Shown here: in pieces, positions 46,903 through 54,639 of the stretch
Numbering within the stretch: the stretch's first letter is position 1
How the letters are laid out: each line of letters starts with the position of its first letter
NCBI RefSeq assembly: GCF_013376005.1
Contig: NZ_JABMJK010000016.1
Location: 1-64,000, forward strand
DNA from: Duganella sp. SG902
GTDB taxonomy: Bacteria; Pseudomonadota; Gammaproteobacteria; Burkholderiales; Burkholderiaceae_D
Direction: 5' to 3'
Length of the DNA stretch: 64,000 nucleotides
Position numbers and translations under genes: made by a program
The notes under the pieces: model-generated
What the model was told of the DNA's origin: nothing
What the model saw: the letters and a program-made list of their open reading frames with translations, nothing else
Databases searched by the model: none

Positions 46903-47097
46903 TCAGTGCGCGTGGTTCGGCGTGCCCGCCGGCGGCGTGACGGTCAGGCCGGTGGTGGCCTGGCCGTCGCAACCGTGGCCGACGCGGAAGGCCAGCTTCT
47001 GATAGGTGCCCGGGTACGCCGTCGCCTGATCCAGCGTGACATGCGCCTGCGCGGCAGTGACGCCCAGCATGGCCAACAGGGTGAAGCACTTCTTCAT
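46903..47097 (-). pseudogene. N-terminal fragment of a YcnI-like (DUF1775) copper-associated protein
   Basis: 64 codons. A signal peptide (CFTLLAMLGVTAAQA) leads to mature HVTLDQATAYPGTYQKLAFRV, then GHGCDGQATTGLTV, which is the start of the DUF1775 domain that binds Cu(II) through the N-terminal His. The family normally continues for another ~100 residues (IPEGV...), but here the frame ends at PPAGTPNHAH. The remaining domain is missing, so it is a truncated or much-reduced gene. An AAGGAAGG site precedes the ATG, so it may still be expressed. The stop abuts the amidohydrolase stop. Confidence 0.65.
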
Positions 47098-47116
47098 CTC
47101 AGCCTTCCTTAAAAGA

Positions 47117-47659
47117 TCAACGCTCGGACTTCAAGACCTCGCGCGCGATTTCCACCGTGGTGGTGCCGTCGGTCAGCCAGATCTGGCCGTCCTGGATGGT
47201 GCACTGCAGCTGCATGGTGCGCTGGGCCATCTTGCCCAGCTGTTCGGTGGCCGCGGCGTCGAGGTCGACCACGGTCAGGTTCTTGCAGCGCTCGACCTTG
47301 TTGGCCAGGCCCTTCCACCAGATGTGGCTGGTGGCCGCGTAGCTGTACACGTAGACGTGCTCGGAACGACCGCACGCCTTCAGGATCACCTTCTCGTCCG
47401 GCTGGCCGACCTGGATCGACAGCTCGATGGCGCCGGTCAGGTCCTTGTGCCACAGGTCCGGCTCGTCGACGTCGAACAGGCCCTTGGTGAACGTCAGCGC
47501 CTCGTTGGCGTGGATGGCGAAGGCGATCAGCCGCACCATCATGCGCTCGTCGGTCTCGGACGGATGGCGCGCCAGCGTCAGCTGGTGCGTCTCGTAGTAA
47601 TTGCGGTCCATGTCCGCGATCGACAGTTCTGCTTTGTAAATTGTTGCTTTGAGGGCCAT
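47117..47659 (-). CDS. yaeQ: YaeQ family protein
   Basis: 180 residues with no membrane segment. The YaeQ pattern is clear: MALKATIYKAELSIADMDR, LTLARHPSETDERMMVRLIAFAI, WHKDLTGAIELSIQVGQPDE, YAATSHIWWKGL and the C-terminal ISDGTTTVEI-like tail. The fold resembles a PD-(D/E)xK nuclease, but no activity is established. It follows purU by 11 bp and probably shares its transcript. Confidence 0.93.
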   Translation of the reverse strand: MALKATIYKAELSIADMDRNYYETHQLTLARHPSETDERMMVRLIAFAIHANEALTFTKGLFDVDEPDLWHKDLTGAIELSIQVGQPDEKVILKACGRSEHVYVYSYAATSHIWWKGLANKVERCKNLTVVDLDAAATEQLGKMAQRTMQLQCTIQDGQIWLTDGTTTVEIAREVLKSER

Positions 47660-47670
47660 CTAAAAATCTC

Positions 47671-48540
47671 TTACTTGAATACGACGGTTTTCGCGCCGTT
47701 CTGCAGCACGCGGTGTTCGACGAACCACTTCACCGCGCGCGCCAGCACCACGCATTCGACGTCGCGGCCGATGGCGGACAGGGTCTCGGCGTCCATCGAG
47801 TGATCGACGCGCTCGACGTCCTGCTCGATGATCGGGCCCTCGTCCAGGTCGCCGGTGACGAAGTGCGCGGTCGCGCCGATCAGCTTGACGCCGCGGTGGT
47901 GCGCCTGCGCATACGGCTTGGCGCCCTTGAAGCTCGGCAGGAACGAGTGGTGAATATTGATCGCCTTGCCCTTGAGCGCCTCGCACAGGCCGGGCGACAG
48001 GATCTGCATGTAGCGCGCCAGCACCACCAGGTCGATCTTGTGGGTGTTGATCAGCTCGATGATCCTGGCCTCCTGCGCCAGCTTGTCCTCCAGCGGCGCG
48101 CCGGTAGCCAGCGGCAGGTGGTGGAACGGAATGTTGTAGCTGGCGGCCAGCTGGTAGAAGTCCATGTGGTTGGACACGATGGCCGGGATCTCCACCGGCA
48201 GCAGGCCGCTCTTGTAGCGGAACAGCAGGTCGTTGAGGCAATGGCCGATCTTCGACACCATCAGCATCACGCGCGGCTTGTAGTGGGCGTCGCGCAGCTC
48301 CCAGTCGAGCCGCATGTCGTCCGCCAGCAGGCCGAAGTCGGCGCGCAGCAGCTCGTCGTTGATGTTGCTGTCTTCCAGCGAGAAGTGCACGCGCATGAAG
48401 AACAGCTTCGATTCGCTGTCGCCGAACTGGGCCGAGTCGATGATGTTGCAGCCGTGGTCAGCCAGGAAGCCCGAAACGCGATGCACGATTCCGCGCTGGT
48501 CCAGGCAAGACAGTGTCAAAATGTATTCGGGATTGCTCAT
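47671..48540 (-). CDS. purU: Formyltetrahydrofolate deformylase
   Basis: 289 residues converting 10-formyl-THF to formate and THF, supplying formate for PurT and balancing one-carbon pools. An N-terminal ACT domain (ILTLSCLDQRGIVHRVSGFLA) is followed by the formyltransferase-like domain with HHSFLPSFKGAKPYAQAHHRGVK and the catalytic Asp in GDLDEGPIIEQD. The length matches the family. It is divergent from an NADP-dependent reductase gene. Confidence 0.95.
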   Translation of the reverse strand: MSNPEYILTLSCLDQRGIVHRVSGFLADHGCNIIDSAQFGDSESKLFFMRVHFSLEDSNINDELLRADFGLLADDMRLDWELRDAHYKPRVMLMVSKIGHCLNDLLFRYKSGLLPVEIPAIVSNHMDFYQLAASYNIPFHHLPLATGAPLEDKLAQEARIIELINTHKIDLVVLARYMQILSPGLCEALKGKAINIHHSFLPSFKGAKPYAQAHHRGVKLIGATAHFVTGDLDEGPIIEQDVERVDHSMDAETLSAIGRDVECVVLARAVKWFVEHRVLQNGAKTVVFK

Positions 48541-48661
48541 AAAACCGTGGTAGGTTGGACAAAAAGATATCTATTGTCGCATGCCTTGCCGCCGGCGACA
48601 AAAATAGCACGATCGTGCAATTTGAGATATAGTCATCCCACCCCACACAAGGAGGCTATAC

Positions 48662-49681
48662 ATGGAGACAAATCTGCAATTCCGCCTGGCCGCGCGGCCG
48701 GTCGGCATGGTCAAGGACAGCGACTGGCAACAGGCCGAGGAGCCGCTGCGCCCGCTGGCCGAGGGCGAGATCCGCGTCAAGGTGCTGTACCTGTCGCTCG
48801 ATCCGGCCATGCGCGGCTGGATGAACGAAGGCAAATCCTACATCCGTCCGGTCGCCATCGGCGAGGTGATGCGCGCCGGCGGCGTCGGCGTCGTGGTCGA
48901 ATCGAAGTCGCCCAGGTTTGCCGTCGGCGACCACGTGTCCGGCGGCACCGGTGTGCAGCGTTACTGGACCGGGGCGGCCGACGACAAGAGCGGCGCCTTC
49001 CACAAGATCGCCCCCGGACTGGCGCCACCGACCACCTGGCTGAACACCCTGGGCATGCCGGGCATGACCGCCTACTTCGGCCTGCTCGAGTCCGGCCAGC
49101 CAAAGGCCGGCGAGACCGTGGTGGTGTCGGGCGCGGCGGGCGCGGTCGGCCAGACCGTCGGCCAGGTCGCCAGGCAGCTGGGCTGTCGCGTGGTCGGCAT
49201 CGCCGGCGGCAGGGACAAGTGCGATTTCGTGGTCAATCAGCTGGGCTTTGACGCCTGCATCGACTACAAGAACGACGCGGTCAAGGATGGCCTCAAGCAG
49301 CACTGCCCGCAGGGCGTGGACGTTTATTTCGACAACGTCGGCGGCGAAATCCTCGACACCGTGCTCACCCGCATCAACCTGCGCGCGCGCATCGTCATCT
49401 GCGGCGCCATCTCGCAGTACAACAACACCACGCCGGTGAAGGGGCCGTCGAACTACCTGTCGCTGCTGGTCAACCGCGCCCGCATGGAGGGCATCGTGGT
49501 GTTCGACTACGCCGACCGCTACCACCTGGGCGTGGCCGCGCTGGCGGGCTGGCTCAAGGAGGGCAAGATCCAGAGCAAGGAAGACGTGGTGCAGGGCCTG
49601 GAAAACTTCCCGCAAGCGCTGAACATGCTGTTTGAAGGGAAAAACTTCGGCAAATTGGTGCTGCAGGTGGCCACGCCGTAA
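48662..49681 (+). CDS. CurA/PTGR-like NADP-dependent oxidoreductase
   Basis: 339 residues, zinc-less medium-chain reductase that probably reduces enone or alkenal double bonds with NADPH. The N-terminal lid reads LRPLAEGEIRVKVLYLSLDPAMRGW. The nucleotide site is VVVSGAAGAVGQTVGQVARQLG, and the CurA/PTGR feature YFDNVGGEILDTVL is intact. A strong AAGGAGG precedes the ATG. It is divergent from purU, and just before a phasin-like gene. Confidence 0.9.
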   Translation: METNLQFRLAARPVGMVKDSDWQQAEEPLRPLAEGEIRVKVLYLSLDPAMRGWMNEGKSYIRPVAIGEVMRAGGVGVVVESKSPRFAVGDHVSGGTGVQRYWTGAADDKSGAFHKIAPGLAPPTTWLNTLGMPGMTAYFGLLESGQPKAGETVVVSGAAGAVGQTVGQVARQLGCRVVGIAGGRDKCDFVVNQLGFDACIDYKNDAVKDGLKQHCPQGVDVYFDNVGGEILDTVLTRINLRARIVICGAISQYNNTTPVKGPSNYLSLLVNRARMEGIVVFDYADRYHLGVAALAGWLKEGKIQSKEDVVQGLENFPQALNMLFEGKNFGKLVLQVATP

Positions 49682-49703
49682 AAACACGGGAACCTTCCGT
49701 TCG

Positions 49704-49740
49704 CCTCGGCGTCTATGCAAATACCGCCAACACGCCGAGG
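49704..49740 (+). promoter_or_regulatory. Hairpin that overlaps the phasin-like gene's ribosome binding site
   Basis: CCTCGGCGT (49704-49712) pairs perfectly with ACGCCGAGG (49732-49740) around a 19-nt loop. Its 3' end GAGG is the probable Shine-Dalgarno of the gene starting at 49748. Base pairing would hide the site, so translation could depend on melting or on a trans-acting RNA or protein. Confidence 0.5.
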
Positions 49741-49747
49741 ACCCATT

Positions 49748-50005
49748 ATGTTCCCACAACTGCCTTCCCCCGCCTTCCGTCCCCACGTCGCAGTCCTGCT
49801 CGACTTCTACATCGACGTTTCCCTGCGCACGCTGCAAGCCATGCAGAAAATCAGCGAGCTGAACCTGCAGCTCGGGCGCGACCTGCTGGCCGACAGCGGC
49901 GTCAATATGCAGCAACTGATGTCCAGCAAGAACGCATCGCAATTCAACACCACCCTCGCCGCCCAGATGGCGCGCCACCAGCCGGGCAGCCAGCTGCGTC
50001 ACTAA
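49748..50005 (+). CDS. Short phasin-like protein
   Basis: 85 residues. ALLDFYIDVSLRTLQAMQKISELNLQLGRDLLADSG and MSSKNASQFNTTLAAQMARHQPGS resemble the first half of PhaP-type phasins (helical granule-coating proteins, usually ~180 aa). It could be a true short phasin or a truncated gene. The start is ATG 49748 with a GAGG site inside a hairpin. Other PHA-type genes (55434-56573) are in the window. Confidence 0.5.
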   Translation: MFPQLPSPAFRPHVAVLLDFYIDVSLRTLQAMQKISELNLQLGRDLLADSGVNMQQLMSSKNASQFNTTLAAQMARHQPGSQLRH

Positions 50006-50044
50006 GTGGAACTTCCGTCAACGTTGAAGCTCTAACCACACAGA

Positions 50045-50065
50045 GCAGCGGGCCAGTCCCGCTGC
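50045..50065 (+). terminator. Hairpin after the phasin-like gene
   Basis: GCAGCGGG (50045-50052) and CCCGCTGC (50058-50065) form a strong stem with a 5-nt loop, then CTTCTCTC. The poor T tract makes it a weak terminator or a 5' leader hairpin of the KGG gene, which begins 28 bp later. Confidence 0.4.
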
Positions 50066-50092
50066 CTTCTCTCAATCCAGACGGAGGTTTAA

Positions 50093-50422
50093 ATGGCAAA
50101 CAACTCAGCAAGCGACAAACCCAAGGGCACGGCCAAGCGCGGCTTCGCCGCCATGGACGAGGCCACCCAGCGCGCCATCGCCAGCAAGGGCGGGCAAGCC
50201 GCCCACCAAAAAGGCACGGCGCATGAATTCGATTCGGAGGAAGCGCGCCGCGCCGGCCAGAAAGGCGGCGAGGCCGTCAGCCGCGACCGCGAGCACATGG
50301 CCGCCATCGGCCGCAAGGGTGGCGAGAGCCGCCAGTCGGCCGCCCGCGCGGCGGCGGAAAAGAACGGCGCGCGCAGCGCCGCCGGCTCCGAGCAATCGTC
50401 AAAGGGGGGCAACAAGCAGTAG
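50093..50422 (+). CDS. KGG-repeat stress-induced protein
   Basis: 109-residue hydrophilic protein, probably disordered. Repeats centred on Lys-Gly-Gly are SKGGQAAHQKG, QKGGEAVSRD, RKGGESRQSA and SKGGNKQ, as in GsiB-type and plant LEA-like stress proteins. The ribosome binding site ACGGAGG is good. It is probably induced by stress or stationary phase, though no promoter is diagnosed. It converges with modE. Confidence 0.88.
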   Translation: MANNSASDKPKGTAKRGFAAMDEATQRAIASKGGQAAHQKGTAHEFDSEEARRAGQKGGEAVSRDREHMAAIGRKGGESRQSAARAAAEKNGARSAAGSEQSSKGGNKQ

Positions 50423-50426
50423 GCGC

Positions 50427-51224
50427 TTATGCCGGCGTGCCGATGATCACACTGGACGCCTTGAAGATGGCGCTGGCCTCGGCGCCGACCTCCAGCGCCA
50501 GCGCCTCGCCGCTATCGCGCGTGACGATGGCGGCAATCGCGCCGCCGCCCGGCAGTTCGATGCTGACTTCGGTGTTGACCGCGCCCGGCAGCACGCGGCT
50601 CACCTTGCCCGTCAAACGGTTGCGCGCCGAAAGCTTGACGCCACCCAGCTCGGTGGCGACGATGATGGAAGAGGCCTTGATCAGCGCGAACGCCTCCACA
50701 CCCGGCCGCAGTCCCAGGCTCTGGCTGCTGTCGCGCGTGATGGTGGCCACGATGTGCTGACCGCCAACGATTTCCAGCACCACCTCGTCATTGACCGCGC
50801 CCTGCTTCAAGGCCAACACCTTGCCGCTGAACTGATTGCGCGCGCTGGTTTTCATCTTCATCCTTTGCAGCAGTAAAAAATCGTCGGCCAGCGCGTGCGA
50901 CTGGCTGCTCAGGTGCGCGACGAACTCGCGGTGCGCGTCATCGACCTTGCGGAAGTTTTCCACCAGTTGCGCGCCGCGCCGCGTGAGCCGCGTGCCGCCG
51001 CCGCCCTTGCCGCCGGCCAGCCGTTCCACCAGCGGTTCGCCGGCCAGGTTGTTCATCGCCTCGATCGCATCCCAGGCGCCCTTGTAGCTCATGCCGACCG
51101 CCCTGGCCGCCGCCGTGATCGAACCTTCCGCCGCCACCGCCGCCAGCAGCGCCACGCGCTCCTGCCCGCCCAGCTTCTGGCCGTCGATGGTCAGCCACAC
51201 ATTGCCTTGCAATTCCATGGTCAT
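50427..51224 (-). CDS. modE: Molybdate-responsive regulator ModE
   Basis: 265 residues. The N-terminal LysR-like winged helix (LLAAVAAEGSITAAARAVGMSYKGAWDAIEAM) is followed by two TOBE (mop) domains, SARNQFSGKVLALKQGAVNDEV and SARNRLTGKVSRVLPGAVNTEV, which bind molybdate and tungstate. Molybdate-bound ModE represses mod genes in relatives. The stop of modC and start of modE overlap (ATGA). It is last in the modABC-modE operon; a candidate operator lies upstream of modA. Confidence 0.94.
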   Translation of the reverse strand: MTMELQGNVWLTIDGQKLGGQERVALLAAVAAEGSITAAARAVGMSYKGAWDAIEAMNNLAGEPLVERLAGGKGGGGTRLTRRGAQLVENFRKVDDAHREFVAHLSSQSHALADDFLLLQRMKMKTSARNQFSGKVLALKQGAVNDEVVLEIVGGQHIVATITRDSSQSLGLRPGVEAFALIKASSIIVATELGGVKLSARNRLTGKVSRVLPGAVNTEVSIELPGGGAIAAIVTRDSGEALALEVGAEASAIFKASSVIIGTPA

Positions 51225-51898
51225 GGCTGTTGCTCCTCCACGATGCGCCCGCCGTCCATGCGCAGCACATGCTCGCCAAACACCCGCACATCTTCGGGAT
51301 CATGCGTGATGATCAGCATCGGAATGGCCAGCCGGCGCTGCAGGGTATCCAGCTCGGCGCGCATGCGCTCGCGCAGGCCGGGGTCGAGCGCGGCGAACGG
51401 CTCGTCCAGCAGCAGCGCCGACGGCCGCGGCGCCAGCGCGCGCGCCAGTGCCACGCGTTGCCGCTGGCCGCCCGACAGCTGATGCGGAAACTGGTGCGCC
51501 ACCTGTTCCAGCTCGAACCTCCGCAGCCAGTAGCGTATCGCCTCCTCGTCCACCGAGGCGCGCGGATTGCGCCAACCGCGCCGCAAGCCGAAACCGACGT
51601 TCTGCCGCACGTTCAGATGGGGAAACAGCGCATAGTCCTGGAACAGGTAGGCCACATTGCGCTCGCGCGCCGGCAGGTTGACGCCGCCGGCGCCGTCATA
51701 CAGGCAGCGGCCGGCAAGCGCGATGCGGCCGCGGTCCGGCGTCACCAGCCCCGCCAGCGCTTTCATCATCTGGCTCTTGCCGGCGCCGGACGGGCCATGC
51801 ACCACCACGCGCCGGGCGGCCGAGGCAAAGCGCACCTCCAGCTGGAATTCGCGCTCGCCGGAGCGCAGGGTCTTGCTGATGTCGAGAGAGATTTCCAT
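51221..51898 (-). CDS. modC: Molybdate ABC transporter ATP-binding protein
   Basis: 225 residues, the cytosolic ATPase of ModABC. Walker A reads HGPSGAGKSQMMK, the ABC signature LSGGQRQRVALARAL, Walker B LLLDEPFAAL and the H-loop ITHDPEDV. It is short because it lacks the C-terminal TOBE domain found in E. coli ModC; the TOBE domains reside in ModE here. ATG 51898 is 2 bp past the modB stop. Confidence 0.95.
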   Translation of the reverse strand: MEISLDISKTLRSGEREFQLEVRFASAARRVVVHGPSGAGKSQMMKALAGLVTPDRGRIALAGRCLYDGAGGVNLPARERNVAYLFQDYALFPHLNVRQNVGFGLRRGWRNPRASVDEEAIRYWLRRFELEQVAHQFPHQLSGGQRQRVALARALAPRPSALLLDEPFAALDPGLRERMRAELDTLQRRLAIPMLIITHDPEDVRVFGEHVLRMDGGRIVEEQQP

Positions 51899-51900
51899 GG

Positions 51901-52581
51901 TCACACCAGCGGGTTGCGGTTGGGCGTCAGCTTGTTGGCCGCCACCAGCACGGCGATGCACACCAGCGAGGTGATGATCACCAGCAGGTTGGCGTGATCG
52001 TCCTGCCCGGCCTGCACCGCCTCGTACACGGCGATCGACAGCGTCTGCGTCTTGCCGGGGATGCTGCCGGCCACCATCAGGGTCGCGCCGAACTCGCCCA
52101 TGGAGCGGGCGAAGGCCAGCAAGGCGCCGCCCAGCACGCCGCGCCACGCCAGCGGCAAGGTCACGCGCAGGAACACGGCCCACGGCGACAGGCCCAGCAC
52201 CTGCGCGGCCTGCTCCAGTTGCGCGTCGATGCTTTCAAACGCGGCGCGCGCGCCCTTCAGCACCAGCGGGAACGCCACCACGGCCGCCGCGATCACCGCC
52301 GCCTGCCAGGTGAAGATCAGGTTGATGCCGAAATGCTGCTGCAGCCACGCGCCCAGCACGCCGTTGCGGCCGATGACCACCAGCAGATAATAGCCCAGCA
52401 CGGTGGGCGGCATCACCATCGGCAGGGTCAGCAGCGCGTCCAGCAGTTCGCGGCCGGGGAAGCGCTTGCGCGCCAGCAGATAGCCGAGCGCCACGCCCAG
52501 CGCCAGGTCGATCAACGTGGCCCACAGCGCCACCTTCAGCGACAGCCGCAACGCCACCCAGGCTGGATCCAGGGCGTCCAC
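51901..52581 (-). CDS. modB: Molybdate ABC transporter permease
   Basis: 226 residues with five or so membrane helices, including VALWATLIDLALGVALGYLLA, LLTLPMVMPPTVLGYYLL and LLVIITSLVCIAVLVAA. The EAA-type loop AAQVLGLSPWAVFLRVTLPLA binds ModC. The start is GTG 52581, directly after the modA TAA with no gap, so translation is coupled. Confidence 0.94.
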   Translation of the reverse strand: MDALDPAWVALRLSLKVALWATLIDLALGVALGYLLARKRFPGRELLDALLTLPMVMPPTVLGYYLLVVIGRNGVLGAWLQQHFGINLIFTWQAAVIAAAVVAFPLVLKGARAAFESIDAQLEQAAQVLGLSPWAVFLRVTLPLAWRGVLGGALLAFARSMGEFGATLMVAGSIPGKTQTLSIAVYEAVQAGQDDHANLLVIITSLVCIAVLVAANKLTPNRNPLV

Positions 52582-53325
52582 TTATGGCCGACCGAAGCCG
52601 TGCCTGGCCAGGATGGCCTGCCCAGCCGGCGATTGCACATACTCGGCAAACTGGCGGCCGGCCGCCGCTTGCGGGCCGGCGGCGATGACGGCGATCGGAT
52701 AGGCGACCGGCGTCGCGGTCGGCACGGCGGCCACCACGATGACCTTGTCTTTGACCACGGCGGCATCGGTGGCATAGACGAAACCGGCATCGACCTCGCC
52801 GCGCGCCACGTAATCGAGACACTGACGCACCGAGCCGCCGAGGATCAGCCTGGGTTCTACGGCGGCCCACAACCTGGCGTGCTCCAGCGCGGCCTTGGTG
52901 TAGCGGCCCACCGGCACACTGGCCGGATTGCCGATGGTCACGCGCGCCACGCCGGCCTGCGCCACGTCGGCCAAACTCCTCAGCGACACCTTGCCGCCTC
53001 GCGGCGCGATCAGCACCAGGCTGTTGCTGGCGAAATTGCGGCGAGTGCCGGCGGCCAGCAGCTTGAGGCCATCGGCCTTGTCCATGGCCTCCTGGTCGGC
53101 CGAGGCGAACACGTCCACCGGCGCGCCCTTGGCGATCTGCTGCACCAGCGGGTCGGAGGCGGCGAAGTTGAATTGCACCTTGTCGCCGGCGTGCGCCGTC
53201 TCGTAAGCCGCGCCGATTTCCTTGAAGGCGTTGGTCAGGCTGGCCGCCGCCGATACCGTGATCTCCGCCGCGCCCGCCGTACCGATCAGCGCCGTCAGCG
53301 CCATCGCAACCATCCTCTTCCCCAT
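52582..53325 (-). CDS. modA: Molybdate-binding periplasmic protein
   Basis: 247 residues. A signal peptide (MVAMALTALIGTAGA) leads to the ModA fold: EITVSAAASLTNAFKEIGAAYE, FNFAASDPLVQQIAKGAPVDVFASADQ, and VGRYTKAALEHARLWAAVEPRL. Serines in SAAASL and ASDPLV are typical molybdate ligands. It leads the operon; GGAGG precedes its start. A ModE-like palindrome and a -10 lie at 53351-53363. Confidence 0.95.
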   Translation of the reverse strand: MGKRMVAMALTALIGTAGAAEITVSAAASLTNAFKEIGAAYETAHAGDKVQFNFAASDPLVQQIAKGAPVDVFASADQEAMDKADGLKLLAAGTRRNFASNSLVLIAPRGGKVSLRSLADVAQAGVARVTIGNPASVPVGRYTKAALEHARLWAAVEPRLILGGSVRQCLDYVARGEVDAGFVYATDAAVVKDKVIVVAAVPTATPVAYPIAVIAAGPQAAAGRQFAEYVQSPAGQAILARHGFGRP

Positions 53326-53350
53326 GCATCCTCCGCCACCGCAATAAACT

Positions 53351-53363
53351 CGATTATATAACG
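53351..53363 (-). promoter_or_regulatory. Candidate ModE operator overlapping the modA promoter
   Basis: CGATTATATAACG is nearly palindromic (TTATATAA core flanked by CG) and resembles ModE half-sites of the CGTTATATA / TATATAACG kind. On the minus strand it also contains TATAAT (53353-53358), a fine -10 for modA, which begins 28 bp further. Binding there would block transcription. It is assigned by pattern only. Confidence 0.55.
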
Positions 53364-53407
53364 GTTGGCGTGGTAAAGTTGCGGTTCGCTATTTTTCACC
53401 GCCTCCC

Positions 53408-53917
53408 ATGTCCCACCTGAAGTACCTCAGCGCCTACAACGAGCAGACCCAGCAGCAAGTCTCGCAGCTGATCGCCCAGAACCGCCTGGGCGAGATCCTG
53501 CTCAAGCGCTACAGCAAACCGCACGACCTGCGCACCGACCGCGCGCTGTACCAGTACGTGCAGGACTTGAAGACGGAATTCCTGCGCAACGCCGAGCCGA
53601 TCAACAAAGTGGAGTACGACAGCAAGATCCACGTGATCAACCACGCGCTGGGGTTGCACACCTCGGTTTCACGGGTACAGGGCGGCAAGCTCAAGGCCAA
53701 GCATGAGATCCGGGTGGCGACCATGTTCAAGGAAGTGCCGCTGGAATTCCTGCGCATGATTGCGGTGCACGAACTCGCGCACATCAAGGAAAAGCAGCAC
53801 GACAAGGCGTTCTACAAGCTGTGCACCTACATGGAGCCCAACTATCACCAGTATGAGTTCGACCTTCGTCTCTACCTGACCCAGCTGGAGACCGAAGGCC
53901 GAAAATTGTGGGCCTGA
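53408..53917 (+). CDS. YgjP-like M48 metallopeptidase domain protein
   Basis: 169 residues. The zinc motif is MIAVHELAHIKEKQHDKAFYKLC (HExxH, then a downstream His), as in YgjP/DUF45 proteins, which have been linked to UTP pyrophosphatase activity. There is no signal peptide. Its ATG is 83 bp from modA, with which it is divergent. Confidence 0.83.
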   Translation: MSHLKYLSAYNEQTQQQVSQLIAQNRLGEILLKRYSKPHDLRTDRALYQYVQDLKTEFLRNAEPINKVEYDSKIHVINHALGLHTSVSRVQGGKLKAKHEIRVATMFKEVPLEFLRMIAVHELAHIKEKQHDKAFYKLCTYMEPNYHQYEFDLRLYLTQLETEGRKLWA

Positions 53918-53918
53918 A

Positions 53919-54056
53919 TTACCGCGCTGGCTTGCGGCGGCGCGCCCAGCCAACCTGCCAGGTCAGCGACGACAAGCCGCTGAACGCGGAATTGAAGTTA
54001 AAGGTGGTCCAGGTGCCGGTGTAGTTGAAAGTCTGCTGCACGGGCCAATTTGACAT
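53919..54056 (-). pseudogene. Small ORF, possible remnant of an exported protein
   Basis: 45 codons from ATG 54056. The peptide MSNWPVQQTFNYTGTWTTF, then NFNSAFSGLSSLTWQVG, ends in ARRRKPAR. The Thr/Ser/aromatic-rich strand pattern resembles a piece of a PEP-CTERM-type exported protein, and the basic end resembles a C-terminal sorting tail without its membrane helix. There is no ribosome binding site. It is most likely a relic between the YgjP-like and LOG genes, or chance. Confidence 0.3.
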
Positions 54057-54090
54057 GCCTTGCGGAAATTGCGTGGCGCACGCCGCGACG

Positions 54091-54639
54091 CTACGCCATG
54101 CGGCGCAGCAGGGCCTCGCCGTCGTTCTCCACCATCATTAGCGCCGCGTGCTGCGGGCGCACCAGCTCCTGCTCGGTGGCATGACGGACGAAGCTGACCA
54201 GGCCATCGTAGTAGCCATCCACGTTCAGCAAGCCGATTGGCTTGGAGTGGATGCCCAGCTGCGCCCAGGTCAGCACCTCGAACAACTCTTCCAGCGTGCC
54301 GAGGCCGCCAGGCATGGCGATGAAGCCGTCCGAAAGCTGCGCCATCATGGCCTTGCGCTCGTGCATGTCCTTGACGATGAACTGGCGCGTCAGGCCGGTG
54401 TGCCCCACTTCGCGCTCGACCAGCGCGGTCGGGATCACGCCCGTGACTTCGCCGCCGAGGCGCAGCACCTCGTCGGCGATCACGCCCATCAGGCCCACCT
54501 TGCCGCCGCCGTAGACCAGCGACAGGTTGCGCTCCACCAGCGCCCGCGCCAACGCGCGCGCCTCCTCCGCAAAACGTGGCGAGGCGCCGGGATTGGCGCC
54601 GCAGTACACACAAATCGACTTGTTTTCGAACTTAGCCAC
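54091..54639 (-). CDS. LOG family protein (TIGR00730, cytokinin riboside 5'-monophosphate phosphoribohydrolase-like)
   Basis: 182 residues, Rossmann-like. The motif PGGLGTLEELFEVLTW (PGGxGTxxE) with the RK-containing HERKAMMAQLSDGFIAM is the LOG active site, which releases bases from nucleoside 5'-monophosphates. The start is GTG 54639, overlapping the stop of the upstream TPR gene by 8 bp, so the two are coupled. In bacteria the physiological substrate is generally AMP-like. Confidence 0.9.
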   Translation of the reverse strand: MAKFENKSICVYCGANPGASPRFAEEARALARALVERNLSLVYGGGKVGLMGVIADEVLRLGGEVTGVIPTALVEREVGHTGLTRQFIVKDMHERKAMMAQLSDGFIAMPGGLGTLEELFEVLTWAQLGIHSKPIGLLNVDGYYDGLVSFVRHATEQELVRPQHAALMMVENDGEALLRRMA

